Assembly: GCA_963774935.1 (NCBI GenBank)
Contig: CAVZGO010000003.1
Location: forward strand, 186,001 to 250,000
Length of the DNA stretch: 64,000 nt
Reading direction: 5' to 3'
From: CAVZGO01 sp963774935
GTDB lineage: Bacteria > Chloroflexota > Anaerolineae > Anaerolineales > UBA4823
In this document: positions 9,796-18,934 of the stretch, piece after piece
Layout of the letters: each line of letters opens with the position of its first letter
How positions within the stretch are numbered: position 1 is the first letter of the stretch
Program-made: the position numbers and the translations under genes
Notes under the pieces: model-generated
What the model was told of the DNA's origin: nothing
What the model saw: the letters and a program-made list of their open reading frames with translations, nothing else
Databases searched by the model: none

Positions 9796-12210
9796 ATGCG
9801 GATCAAAAATATTACTAAAATCAGGCAAATCTCAAATAAATTGCCTAAATTGATGATTATATTAGTCATCATCAGTGTCGTCCTTGGTGCATGCACGAAT
9901 GCTACAACAGTCATTCCTACTGCAACCACCTTATTACCAACGGATACTCCTGCTCCGACCGCAAGTCTGCCAGATTATTCGACTCTCCCCTTTGTGGGAA
10001 TTCCCTGGTACTGGCTGCGTAATGAATTGCCAGACAGCAGTATTGTTGAAAGTGATGATCCTACCCGATATTCTATTACTTTTAACCCCGATGGCAGTTA
10101 CAACGGAATCGCTGATTGCAACACAATTGCAGGTTCGTATACTGTCGTAGATGAAAAACTTACGATTTTACCTGGCATCTCAACGCTTATGGCATGCCCT
10201 GAGGAATCGCAGGCGGATTTATTTCTGGAATCTCTCGGAAAAACATCGGGTTATCTATGGCAGGAAAACTCTTTAATCTTCCAGCTTCAAGCTGATTCCG
10301 GAAACATGGTATTTACTGATGAACCAACCACCGCTGCCTCAGTAGACTACAGCCAGACTGAGCTCGTTGGATCAATTTGGAACTGGGTGAGAGCTGATTA
10401 TAGCAATGACACAACTGTAGAAGTCGACTCACCATTCAGCTATGCCATTCAATTCCTCCCTGATGGTACGATTACCGGGACTGCTGATTGCAATAAGATT
10501 GGTGGAACCTTCACTCTGGCTGAGAGCGCTTTAAATATTGAGGTCAATCAGATGACTCTAGTAGCCTGTCCAACGGGGTCACTTGCTGATGAGTTTGTTA
10601 ATCGCTTGAACGAAACAGCCACTTATGTCATGCAGAACGGTATCCTTTACCTGAATCTAGCCATGGATGCCGGAAACCTAGTATTAAGTCCAGCGCCCCT
10701 TGTAAACGCCTCTCCAGCTCAAGACGGTCAACCCTCTGGGCAGCTGGTAAATAATGCACTGGTAAGAAATGGGCCGGGTGACACATTTCCGGTCTATGGG
10801 TCTCTGCCGGCTGGCGCATCCGTACTGATATCAGGGAAAAACCAGGATGGCACATGGTGGACAATCGGATTGCCCAGTGCACCACTCGGCCTTGGTTGGA
10901 TCTCAGCAAGTGATGTAACACCTTCAGGCGCTGACACAGTGCCAACGCAACCTTCAGCACCTGTTCCAACACCTGCAAATTTGACGTCACCGGTTCAAGG
11001 TGCACCTCAATTGAGTCTGCTCGCGCCGAAGTATTTGAGAAGTGGCCCAGGCGAGCAGTTTTCTGCTGTTGGGGTAGCTACTACTGGATCCAGTGCCAGC
11101 GTAACTGGTAGCAGTGTGGATGGTTCATGGTGGGCAATCGAAACAAACTTGAATGGGAATACAGTAACTGACTGGCTATCAACCGCTTTTACAAATCCGA
11201 GAAATGTTTTTGATATTCCGACCATCGACGCACCAGCTGAACCAGATGTAATTGCACCACCTGTTCCCCCTGCTGGCGCAGCTAGCGGGACAACCCTTAC
11301 TACGGTTAATTTGCGCTCCGGTCCAAGTGTAAATTATCCAGTTCTAGGAACCATCCCTGGCGGATCAGTGATAGAACTTACCGGTATAAGCTCAGATCGT
11401 GCCTGGTGGCAATTGCGCATCCCGAATACGGTAAATCCTGATGGGTATGCCTGGGTCTTCAGTGAATTCCTCGTGGCAGTCAATGCAGATAATCTGCCTA
11501 CCGCAAGTGCTCCAGGGACAACAGTAGTGATTACTCCGCCATCAGGGGGCACAACCGGAACGCCCGGCGGTGGCTCCAGTGGCAGTATACGTATTGGCAC
11601 CACAACTGAACCGGTCAATATTTATGATGGACCTGGAAAAGAATACGATTCTCTTGGAACACTGGCAGCCGGCACCACTGGAGTGATTGTAGACCAGAGT
11701 CAAGACGGCAAATGGCTTGCTTTTGCATTGCCTACATCTGTGACCAAAGAAGGAAAAGGGTGGGTTTCCGCTGCATATGTAACCATCCGCGTTGTCAACT
11801 CTGCCACTGCAACCGCGATAGCTCCTACCGTGATGCCACCGATATCGACTACTCCAACACCTACTTCAGAATCGAGCGTGTGCAAAATAATAGAGCTATC
11901 TCCTGCTGCGGGAACTGAATTTAAACCCAAAGCTGACTTTGACATGAAAGTTGTCTTGAAAAATATCGGATCCACGGATTGGAACCCCTCGTCGATTGAT
12001 ATTAAATTTATCAGTGCAGTCGATGGTGTCAAGATACACCAGGGAGAAGGTTTGTATGATCTTCCTAGCCTTGTGGTACCAAACGATCAGATAACAATCT
12101 ATATTGACATGCTCTCGCCGGCTGATCCTGGAAGCTATGGTGAAACCTGGGCGTTAGTCAGTGGCAGTACCGTTATATGTAAATGGTCGATTTCGATAAA
12201 AGTCAAGTAG
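9796..12210 (+). CDS. multidomain lipoprotein: two META domains, four SH3b domains, NBR1-type Ig-like domain
   Basis: This intact 804-residue protein begins with a lipoprotein signal peptide ending in LGAC near residue 33. Two META (HslJ-like) domains lie at about 58-170 and 195-300, each with 'ADCN' and 'ACP' pairs. Four bacterial SH3 domains follow at about 315-378, 405-470, 500-560 and 605-665, each with an 'R-N/S-GPG' or 'GPS'-type strand and a W-W or equivalent pair, separated by Thr/Pro/Ala linkers. The last about 110 residues match the Ig-like fold of NBR1 ('F/W domain'). It should be anchored outside the membrane and bind peptidoglycan or protein ligands; no catalytic site is visible. 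AAAGGAG precedes the ATG and a terminator follows the stop. Confidence 0.85.
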   Translation: MRIKNITKIRQISNKLPKLMIILVIISVVLGACTNATTVIPTATTLLPTDTPAPTASLPDYSTLPFVGIPWYWLRNELPDSSIVESDDPTRYSITFNPDGSYNGIADCNTIAGSYTVVDEKLTILPGISTLMACPEESQADLFLESLGKTSGYLWQENSLIFQLQADSGNMVFTDEPTTAASVDYSQTELVGSIWNWVRADYSNDTTVEVDSPFSYAIQFLPDGTITGTADCNKIGGTFTLAESALNIEVNQMTLVACPTGSLADEFVNRLNETATYVMQNGILYLNLAMDAGNLVLSPAPLVNASPAQDGQPSGQLVNNALVRNGPGDTFPVYGSLPAGASVLISGKNQDGTWWTIGLPSAPLGLGWISASDVTPSGADTVPTQPSAPVPTPANLTSPVQGAPQLSLLAPKYLRSGPGEQFSAVGVATTGSSASVTGSSVDGSWWAIETNLNGNTVTDWLSTAFTNPRNVFDIPTIDAPAEPDVIAPPVPPAGAASGTTLTTVNLRSGPSVNYPVLGTIPGGSVIELTGISSDRAWWQLRIPNTVNPDGYAWVFSEFLVAVNADNLPTASAPGTTVVITPPSGGTTGTPGGGSSGSIRIGTTTEPVNIYDGPGKEYDSLGTLAAGTTGVIVDQSQDGKWLAFALPTSVTKEGKGWVSAAYVTIRVVNSATATAIAPTVMPPISTTPTPTSESSVCKIIELSPAAGTEFKPKADFDMKVVLKNIGSTDWNPSSIDIKFISAVDGVKIHQGEGLYDLPSLVVPNDQITIYIDMLSPADPGSYGETWALVSGSTVICKWSISIKVK

Positions 12211-12237
12211 ACCATACCCTGGATATATATTCCTGCT

Positions 12238-12275
12238 ATCTCCGCGCTTTGGCTTACAGAGCGCGGAGATTATTT
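12238..12275 (+). terminator. intrinsic terminator after the META/SH3b lipoprotein gene
   Basis: An 11-bp perfect stem ATCTCCGCGCT/AGCGCGGAGAT (12238-12248 with 12260-12270) is followed by TATTTAA. Confidence 0.8.
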
Positions 12276-12345
12276 AACCTTTAACCCTACGGAGAAATGA
12301 TGAAATTTATGACCCCCTGTGCTACTTAAGTGATTAGAATCAGTT

Positions 12346-13107
12346 ATGTTGAAAATTCTACTCCTTGCGCATTCACACGATGTTATGGCTATACGCGTCT
12401 ATGCGCGCCTTCGCAAAAAATATCCAGAAGAAGACATTCAGCTTGTTGTTGCTGAATTGTTGGCAATGGCACCATTTTGGATACATCAATTATTAGATAA
12501 CCCTGCCCCATCTTTACCTGAGACAAGCATTCAACTTGCAAACGGTAAAAGTTTACAGATCGGTAAAGCAACTGTTATTTTCAACCGCATCCATTTTGCA
12601 CCCATGCTTCATTTCACGAACTCTGAGGAGGTAAACCGGCATTATGCTGAGATGGAAATGACCGCATTGTGGTTGAGTTGGTTGCAGAGCTTGAGTGATC
12701 TGTTGATAAATAAACCAAGCCCACGCAATTTGGCAGGTCCTGGATTCTCGCGAGCAGAATGGATTGCTCACGCGATGAAAGCTGGAATTCCAACTGTCTC
12801 TTTCGAACAAAGCAGTCAATCGGAACCACGGAATAACTTTCAGTCAAGCATGTCTATGCTTGTAATTGGCAAATCTATCGAGCTCGATCCAGGAAGTACC
12901 AGACCATCTGACGATGAGTTACGGGGAATCACAGCCTGGACTATCAGAATACAGCAGTTCTCCGGTTGCCAATATCTCCGAACTTACTTCAATTTTGAGG
13001 ATGGTAAATGGCGTTTTGACCACGGCGATGCTCTCGCCGATCCGGTAACTGATCAGCAGTTGCAATCGATAATCAAATTTCTAGAAGCTAAGGCTGGATT
13101 ACCATGA
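12346..13107 (+). CDS. hypothetical protein, first gene of an ATP-grasp pair
   Basis: A 253-residue protein with no recognised domain. It opens with a beta-strand-like 'MLKILLLAHSHDVMAIRVYARL', suggestive of a Rossmann-type start, and has no signal peptide or membrane helix. Its stop codon overlaps the start of the ATP-grasp gene in an ATGA junction at 13104-13107, so the two are translationally coupled and probably work together. By position it could be a partner or recognition subunit of the ligase, but the sequence does not show its function. The ATG at 12346 has no strong Shine-Dalgarno sequence, so a start slightly upstream, broken by an indel, cannot be excluded. Confidence 0.65.
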   Translation: MLKILLLAHSHDVMAIRVYARLRKKYPEEDIQLVVAELLAMAPFWIHQLLDNPAPSLPETSIQLANGKSLQIGKATVIFNRIHFAPMLHFTNSEEVNRHYAEMEMTALWLSWLQSLSDLLINKPSPRNLAGPGFSRAEWIAHAMKAGIPTVSFEQSSQSEPRNNFQSSMSMLVIGKSIELDPGSTRPSDDELRGITAWTIRIQQFSGCQYLRTYFNFEDGKWRFDHGDALADPVTDQQLQSIIKFLEAKAGLP

Positions 13108-14060
13108 TATTAATCTGTGGTATCCCCTCAGAAGCACCGACCTACCTGGTCATCCAGGCAGCCAATAAAATTGGGCTTCCTTATCTTGTGCTCAACCAAC
13201 GGCAGCTCAGTGAGGTACAAGTTGAAATATAGACTTGATGCTCACCAATCTCGCCCAGGGTTGGCTGGAGAACTCATTTTGGATGGGATGACACACGATT
13301 TGAACGATTTTACGGGCGTTTTTAACCGGATGATGGATGTTTTTAGCCTGCCCGAAATGAAATCTCCGACTGAAACATTGAAATTGGAGGATATCGAAAA
13401 TCAAAATAGGCTCAAAACTATTCACCAGGTATTCCAGGATTGGCTTGAGGTAACTCGAGGCAGAAGTTATAAATCGTAACAGCTGTATGGCGTCAAATCT
13501 TTCTAAACCTTACCAGGCGCAGATCATTAGAGCCTGTGGTTTTCGTGTACCGGAAACATTAATAACCAATGTACCGGATGTCGTTTTCCAATTTATCAAA
13601 CGACACCAAAGGGTCATTTATAAATCGATAAGTGCAGAACGATCGATTGTTACGGAAATTGAACCATCACAGTTTAAACAGCTAGAGAAAATTCGCAATC
13701 TCCCAACTCAGTTCCAGGCTTTCATCCCCGGCGTTGATTATCGTGTTCACGTAGTTGGAGATAAATTATTTGCCTGCCAGATAAAGACAGAGGCTATTGA
13801 TTACCGATATGCGAATCTCCAGGATATGGATATTCAAATTCATCCTGTCCAACTCGAGAAATCGATAGAACAAACCTGTCATACGCTGGCTGTAGCGATG
13901 AATTTGCCATTATGTGGTATAGATTTGAAAGCATACACCAGATGGGATCTGGTATTGCTTCGAAGTCAATCCAATGCCGGCATTCAGTTACTATGAAGAG
14001 CAAACCAGTCAACCAATTGCAAGAACAATTGTTGAGTACCTGGGGCATCGAAAAGACTGA
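13104..14060 (+). CDS. RimK-related ATP-grasp ligase (frameshifted)
   Basis: Joined across breaks near 13210, 13480 and 13932, this gives about 318 residues. The N-terminal portion reads MILICGIPSEAPTYLVIQAA. The ATP-grasp core includes 'PETLIT', 'VIYKSISAERSIV' with the ATP-contacting lysine, 'FQAFIPGVDYRVHVVGDKLF', 'LCGIDLK', and after the last break 'WYCFEVNPMPAFSYYE', the metal-binding E-x-N motif of RimK-type and ribosomal-peptide-maturase ATP-grasp enzymes. Such enzymes join a carboxylate to an amine using ATP. The substrate here is unknown and no precursor peptide gene was recognised next to it. It is coupled to the preceding hypothetical gene by an ATGA overlap. Confidence 0.75.
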
Positions 14061-14130
14061 GATTGAAATTACTCGTATCCAAGATATATAATTACTGAGT
14101 TTAGAAGATACGAAAGAAAGGTGATTTTCA

Positions 14131-14534
14131 ATGACCACTTCAATTGTAGAAAACTGGGCAGTGGTGCTTGGCCAGGTTCTAACCATTGGACCGAGCGATG
14201 AGCCGCAGGGATTTGACATCGTTGAAATCAAGGTTGATGAAATCCATGAAGTTGAAGGATACCCAAATTTGGTAGCCCTTACCTCGAAGATGAAGTCGAA
14301 CCTCTTTTACCGGTATTGATGCCAATAGAGATAATCGATCAATTCCAGATTGCTTTAGGCACAATCATAGAATGTCGTGTTCGGAGAAGTGGTGTTGATC
14401 GGATATTTGTACATAGAAAATATATTGCTGTACATCCTTTTCTGATGAACCAACTCCTACAGTCTGATATTGCAGTATCCACCATGATCCGGTTATACAG
14501 GCGATCGATAAGTTACCAAAAAGGTCACACATGA
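14131..14534 (+). CDS. hypothetical protein (frameshifted)
   Basis: The ATG at 14131 follows GAAAGG at a suitable distance. The frame runs through 'VEGYPNLVALTS', shifts near 14290, and continues as 'EVEPLLPVLMPIEIIDQF' to a stop at 14534, about 134 residues in all. It contains no signal peptide, membrane helix or motif I recognise. Its stop overlaps the start of the NnrD gene (ATGA, 14531-14534), placing both in one operon. Function unknown. Confidence 0.55.
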
Positions 14535-16164
14535 AACTAGTTTCAGTTGCCGAGATGCAATCGATAGAACAACAGGCAGTTTCTCAGGGCTTAACCTATG
14601 AGGAAATGATGGAAAATGCTGGTCGGGGACTTGCCGATGAAATCCTGGAGTCGCTTGGATATCTAGGATCTGGAGGCGTCTGCGGACTGGTCGGATCAGG
14701 AAATAATGGTGGCGATACCTTAATAGCATTAACCAGGTTGGCCAAGGAAGGTTGGCCTGACAACTGCTTACCTGGCTCGCCCGCGACGATTGGATGATCC
14801 GCTCATCATCGACTTGCAGCAACATGGTGGAAAAATCTTCAACCTGACAGGTGAGCAAAATTTATCTCACATAGGTCAGATTGTTAACGAACATGCCATA
14901 ATGATTGACGGGGTTTTAGGGACTGGATTACGGTTGCCGTTGAAATCGGAACTTAGCAGAGCTATTGGGTTTTGTCCGAAAAACGATCATTGAGTTACCT
15001 GAACCACCAGTGGTAGTTGCTGTGGATTGTCCATCTGGAATTGACAGCGACACTGGAAAGGCTGCTCCTGAAACCATTCCAGCAGATTTCACAGTAACAA
15101 TGGCAGCTTTTAAACAGGTATTATTCAAATTCCCGGCGGCAAAACTCACAGGTGAGCTCAGTCTGGTGAGCATTGGCAAGCCAGGACAAATTGAGCGCTT
15201 ACCCGCCTGGCAGGCAGTTACTTCTTTCGTACCAGATGCAAATTGGGTTCGAATGGTGATGCCTGCACGCCCACCCGATGCGCATAAAGGTACATTTGGT
15301 ACAGCATTAATTATTGCCGGTTCACTGAATTACACTGGAGCTGCCTGGTTGGCTGGACAAGCTGCTTATCGAATCGGAGCTGGGTTGGTTACTTTAGCCG
15401 TCCCGGAATTTCTCCATACCCCACTGGCTGGTCAATTTCCAGAGGCAACCTGGCTATTACTTCCGGAGGCGGAAGGGGTAATCGACGAAGGTGCCGCTGA
15501 GGTTGTTGCTGAAAAACTCAATACTGTGTCAGCCGTATTGATTGGACCAGGGCTGGGACTTGAGGAGAGAACAAGCCGATTTTTGCAACGACTTCTAGCT
15601 GGCAAAACGCCACGAGCAATAGGTTTTCAAGACCAATGGGCATTGAGAGATGAATTTACAGCTCTAAGCTATCAACTACCCCCTACCGTCGTCGACGCTG
15701 ATGGCTTGAAACAACTTACGCATTTATCGAATTGGCACGATCGATTGCCTGGGAATTGTGTGCTGACACCTCATCCCGGTGAAATGAGCATTCTTAGCGG
15801 AATTCCCATAAAGGATATTCAATCGAACCGTTTAGAAGTCGCCAAGGAATTTGCAATTAGATGGAAACATATCGTAGTACTAAAAGGTGCATTTACTGTT
15901 ATTGCAAATCCAGATGGTGATGTGGCAGTGATCCCGGTAGCTCATCCAGCGTTAGCCCGGGCTGGGACAGGAGACGTTTTAGCCGGGATGATCGTAGGAC
16001 TGCTTGCTCAAGGTGTTTCGCCATTTAACAGCGCAGTTGCTGCAGCATGGATACACGCACAGGGTGGGATACGCGCCGCAGAGAACCTGGGGAATAGCAC
16101 AAGCGTACTGGCCAGCGATGTTTTACGAGGCACTGTTGATGTCATAAGTGAGTACCTGGCTTAA
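14531..16164 (+). CDS. nnrD: bifunctional NAD(P)H-hydrate epimerase / ADP-dependent dehydratase (frameshifted)
   Basis: Repairs hydrated NADH and NADPH. The N-terminal YjeF_N epimerase domain has 'MMENAGRGLADEI' and 'VGSGNNGGDTL', and later 'VVAVDCPSGIDSDTG' with its catalytic aspartate. The C-terminal YjeF_C kinase-like dehydratase domain has 'AHKGTFGTALIIAGS', 'IGPGLG', 'VDADGL', 'LTPHPGEMSIL' and 'ARAGTGDVLAGMI'. Two frame changes (near 14765 and 14960) split the epimerase half; the dehydratase half is intact. The combined length of about 545 residues fits the fused bacterial enzyme. Good conservation on both sides of each break argues for consensus errors. Confidence 0.92.
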
Positions 16165-16182
16165 TAATCGTTTCGGAATGCA

Positions 16183-16216
16183 AAAATGACATGGTCAGAT
16201 CTGACCATGTCATTTT
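16183..16216. terminator. bidirectional intrinsic terminator
   Basis: A perfect 34-bp palindrome with 17-bp arms (AAAATGACATGGTCAGA and its complement) lies between convergent nnrD and the YtxH gene. The A- and T-rich ends allow use from either side. Confidence 0.9.
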
Positions 16217-16242
16217 GGTTTAAATTGGCAGGATAGGATTTC

Positions 16243-16536
16243 CTAGGCGGCTGCGGTAGGATTAGAGTCTTCGAGTGACTTAACTTCTTTGGACAGTTTT
16301 ACCTGCAGCTCGTCAACCTTTTGCCGCAGGCTACTTATCTGCTTTTCAGCCTGAGCTCTATATGCAGCAGCCTGCTCAGATGCCTGGTCACGGATTTCGA
16401 TGGATTTTTCTTTGATCTGAGCTCTGGTTTCTTCACCGGACTGCGGTGCATAAAGTAGAGCCACGGCCGCACCAATTAACCCCCCAACGATGAAACCGAT
16501 CAAGAAACTGATGAAATTTTCGCCATTGTTGTTCAT
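16243..16536 (-). CDS. YtxH-like general stress/gas-vesicle-type small protein
   Basis: A 97-residue protein with an N-terminal glycine-rich membrane segment ('FLIGFIVGGLIGAAVALLYAPQSG'-like pattern at residues 10-33) and a long charged amphipathic helix, predicted coiled coil, at 35-90. The 'LLYAPQSGEETR' junction is the hallmark of YtxH. Such proteins are membrane-associated and often stress-induced; the molecular role is unknown. It is preceded by AAAGGAG and follows the small membrane protein gene at 16580-17066 in the same direction, so the two are probably cotranscribed. Confidence 0.85.
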   Translation of the reverse strand: MNNNGENFISFLIGFIVGGLIGAAVALLYAPQSGEETRAQIKEKSIEIRDQASEQAAAYRAQAEKQISSLRQKVDELQVKLSKEVKSLEDSNPTAAA

Positions 16537-16579
16537 ACTTCATCTCCTTTATTGAAATTGTCTAGCTTAGGATTTGGCT

Positions 16580-17066
16580 TTACGCTGTTTCGAAGGACGA
16601 CGACAGGCCAGTGAGCACCAGGAATTTGGTGATCCCGGCCAGGTATTCATTCATCTTTATAACAGGTTGAACGAGGTTCTCACTCAAGAAGGTTGTGGTT
16701 CCACGAAGATTGCTCACTGTTTCATTTGTTGATTCAAGGATTGGTTTGATTTCGTTATTAAGCAGGTTGATCAATCGGGATAATTGGATCATCAAAATAA
16801 CAAGCACAAAACCGATCAAGAGGGATTGCAATGCGAGAAATATTATAAATACATCTCGTATTTGAGCAACCGCTGTGTCAGGAGCTTTCATTAGGAGAAC
16901 GAAAGATCCAACAACTACTACGAGGAAGATCAGAGCGATACCAATAATAATCAGTGTACTGCGCTGTTGTGCGCGAGCGAGATCAACTTCACTGACTGAG
17001 GCTTGTTCAGGGATTTCAGCAACTGGCTCGGGCTCGAGCGGGATTGGGATCGGGTATGTTCTCCAT
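16580..17066 (-). CDS. small membrane protein with DUF948-like helical region (frameshifted near start)
   Basis: The intact 103-residue C-terminal part has a hydrophobic helix ('IIFLALQSLLIGFVLVILMI') and a DUF948-like amphipathic stretch ('LINLLNNEIKPILESTNETV'). Reading further upstream in the same frame gives another strongly hydrophobic helix ('TLIIIGIALIFLVVVVGSF') preceded by an acidic Pro/Glu-rich tail. No start codon exists in that frame before its stop, but ATG at 17064-17066 opens MENIPDP in another frame, consistent with a one-base indel near 17040. The product would then be about 161 residues with two membrane segments. Similar proteins often pair with YtxH proteins, as here. Confidence 0.65.
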
Positions 17067-17176
17067 AAGTAAAATTATACCGTTAAATAATTTTCTCAAA
17101 CAACAGATTTCGAATGCAATTCAAATCTGCCAGGAGAGAGATAATTCCTAATAAACTAAAATCTAAAGTAACATCT

Positions 17177-17234
17177 TACGAATATAATGGAATTTCTACG
17201 AATGTCGTTATATAATAATAGAAGGATTACGAAT
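17177..17234 (+). promoter_or_regulatory. three phased TACGAAT repeats upstream of the Lrp/AsnC gene
   Basis: TACGAAT occurs at 17177-17183, 17197-17203 and 17228-17234, spacings of 20 and 31 bp, close to two and three helical turns. A TATAAT lies between the second and third copies (17211-17216). The repeats end 16 bp before the regulator's start codon. Autoregulatory operators for the adjacent Lrp-type protein are a reasonable inference. Confidence 0.45.
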
Positions 17235-17250
17235 TTCATAGGAATATATC

Positions 17251-17709
17251 ATGGATGACCTGGATTTTGCAATATTATCGCAATTACAACGTGATGGTCG
17301 TAAGCCGTATACCGAGATTGCTCTATTGCTTGGGGTATCTGAAGGTACTGTCCGTAATCGCGTTTACAAGATGCTGGATGAACAGGTGATCCAAATTGTT
17401 GGTCAACTTGATCCATACCATCTAGGTTTTGACGCTCCTGCTATCATGGGAGTTTCTGTTCATCCAGCAGATGTCGAGAGTGCCGCCGACGCAATCGCGG
17501 CTTTCCCTGAAGTTAGCTACTTGCTCATGGTTTCCGGTGAGTATGACCTAATCGTCGAAGTGATGTGTAAAGATCGTCAACATCTCAGTCAGTTTCTAAA
17601 CAAAAGCCTGCGCAAGGTACCTGGGGTTTTGAGTGTTCACACCTTCTTGATTTTGAAAACCTTAAAAGCAGATATAGAGATCAGAGCTACGCAGGATATG
17701 TTCAGTTGA
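17251..17709 (+). CDS. Lrp/AsnC family transcriptional regulator
   Basis: A 152-residue protein of normal family length. The N-terminal winged helix-turn-helix includes 'ILSQLQRDGRKPYTEIA', 'LGVSEGTVRNRVYKML', and the C-terminal RAM effector-binding/oligomerisation domain covers about 65-145 ('VSGEYDLIVEVMC'). It probably binds as an octamer-type assembly and responds to an amino acid or related small molecule. The polyamine-type transporter operon starts 88 bp downstream on the same strand, so that operon and its own promoter are the likely targets. The phased repeats upstream support autoregulation but the ligand is unknown. Confidence 0.9.
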   Translation: MDDLDFAILSQLQRDGRKPYTEIALLLGVSEGTVRNRVYKMLDEQVIQIVGQLDPYHLGFDAPAIMGVSVHPADVESAADAIAAFPEVSYLLMVSGEYDLIVEVMCKDRQHLSQFLNKSLRKVPGVLSVHTFLILKTLKADIEIRATQDMFS

Positions 17710-17796
17710 AAATAGATCATAGTGCAAACCTTGATCTGATTAAGTTTCGGATAATGATGATCTTGAACCGGATCAAAATCATAACGGAGGAACAAG

Positions 17797-18900
17797 GTGG
17801 CAGCGACAGCCATCGAATTCACGAATGTAGTTAAACGGTTCGGAACCGTTACTGCATTAGATAATGTCTCTCTTCAAATTAGTGAAGGAGAGTTTTTTTC
17901 GCTGCTCGGTCCCAGCGGTTGTGGTAAAACCACATCTTTACGCTTGATCGCAGGATTTGAGTCCCCCACTCAAGGAAAAATAATTATCGCAGGACAACGG
18001 CAGGATAATCTACCACCTCACAAACGCCCCGTGAACACTGTATTTCAAAATTATGCTCTTTTCCCTCATATGAATGTTTTCCAAAATGTAGCGTTTGGTC
18101 TAGAAATGGATGGCATCCCCTCGACACACAAACGCGAGAGAGTAAACGAAATATTAGAGCTGGTGAGACTTCCGGGAATGGAAGAAAGGCGACCAAACCA
18201 ATTATCTGGTGGTCAGCAACAACGGGTTGCTTTGGCTCGCGCTTTGGTTAAGAAGCCTAAAGTCCTTTTATTGGATGAACCATTAGGCGCACTAGATTTG
18301 AAATTACGTAAAGCCATGCAAGTGGAGCTAAAATCCCTCCAGACCAGATTGGGCATCACATTCGTTTATGTAACTCACGATCAGGAGGAAGCATTAACAA
18401 TGTCTGATCGCATTGCTGTCATGAAGGATGGCGTTATACAACAAATTGGATTTCCACAGGAAATATATGAAAATCCAGTAAATCGTTTTGTTGCAGATTT
18501 TATCGGTGAAACGAACTTCATCCCTGGTATCGTAAACAATCTATCCAGCGAGCTCAACACGATTATTGTAAATGGTTATCATCTCGTCGCCAAACACGCT
18601 GACCATGACTTAAGGCCAGGTCAAGAAGCGTTTCTTTCTATTCGTCCAGAGAAGGTACAAATTCGCGTAAACGGGAATTTACAATCCTACACTGGACAAC
18701 CGGTTTTATCTTACATTCCTGGCAAAATTCTTCAAGCACATTATTTAGGCACAGACACTCGCTACGTAATCGATTCTACCAATGGTGTTCTAATAATCGC
18801 CAGACTCCAGAATTTAAATGGCACGGAAACACGCTTTCACCCTGGCGATCAAGTGGAAATATCGTGGGATCCTGGTCATGCCAGGCTTCTCAATGGGTAG
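17797..18900 (+). CDS. potA: polyamine-type ABC transporter ATP-binding protein
   Basis: ATPase of a spermidine/putrescine-type importer, 367 residues. Landmarks are Walker A '[16 protein letters not shown]' at about 38-53, Q-loop '[10 protein letters not shown]', signature '[15 protein letters not shown]', Walker B '[12 protein letters not shown]', H-loop 'VTHDQEEAL', then a C-terminal TOBE domain from about 235. Translation starts at GTG 17797 behind GGAGG. It is the first of four contiguous transporter genes (ATPase, binding protein, two permeases). Specificity between polyamines and related cations cannot be set from sequence. Confidence 0.92.
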   Translation: MAATAIEFTNVVKRFGTVTALDNVSLQISEGEFFSLLGPSGCGKTTSLRLIAGFESPTQGKIIIAGQRQDNLPPHKRPVNTVFQNYALFPHMNVFQNVAFGLEMDGIPSTHKRERVNEILELVRLPGMEERRPNQLSGGQQQRVALARALVKKPKVLLLDEPLGALDLKLRKAMQVELKSLQTRLGITFVYVTHDQEEALTMSDRIAVMKDGVIQQIGFPQEIYENPVNRFVADFIGETNFIPGIVNNLSSELNTIIVNGYHLVAKHADHDLRPGQEAFLSIRPEKVQIRVNGNLQSYTGQPVLSYIPGKILQAHYLGTDTRYVIDSTNGVLIIARLQNLNGTETRFHPGDQVEISWDPGHARLLNG

Positions 18901-18934
18901 TGTGTAATAGAATTTTTAACAACGGAGAAATTAC

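Noticed and set aside
10628..12032. Minus-strand frames within the META/SH3b lipoprotein gene
   Set aside because: The plus-strand product is intact with clear domains, so these are shadows.
16183..16216. 34-bp perfect palindrome considered as a regulator operator
   Set aside because: It lies between convergent gene ends and has A/T-rich flanks, which fits a bidirectional terminator better.
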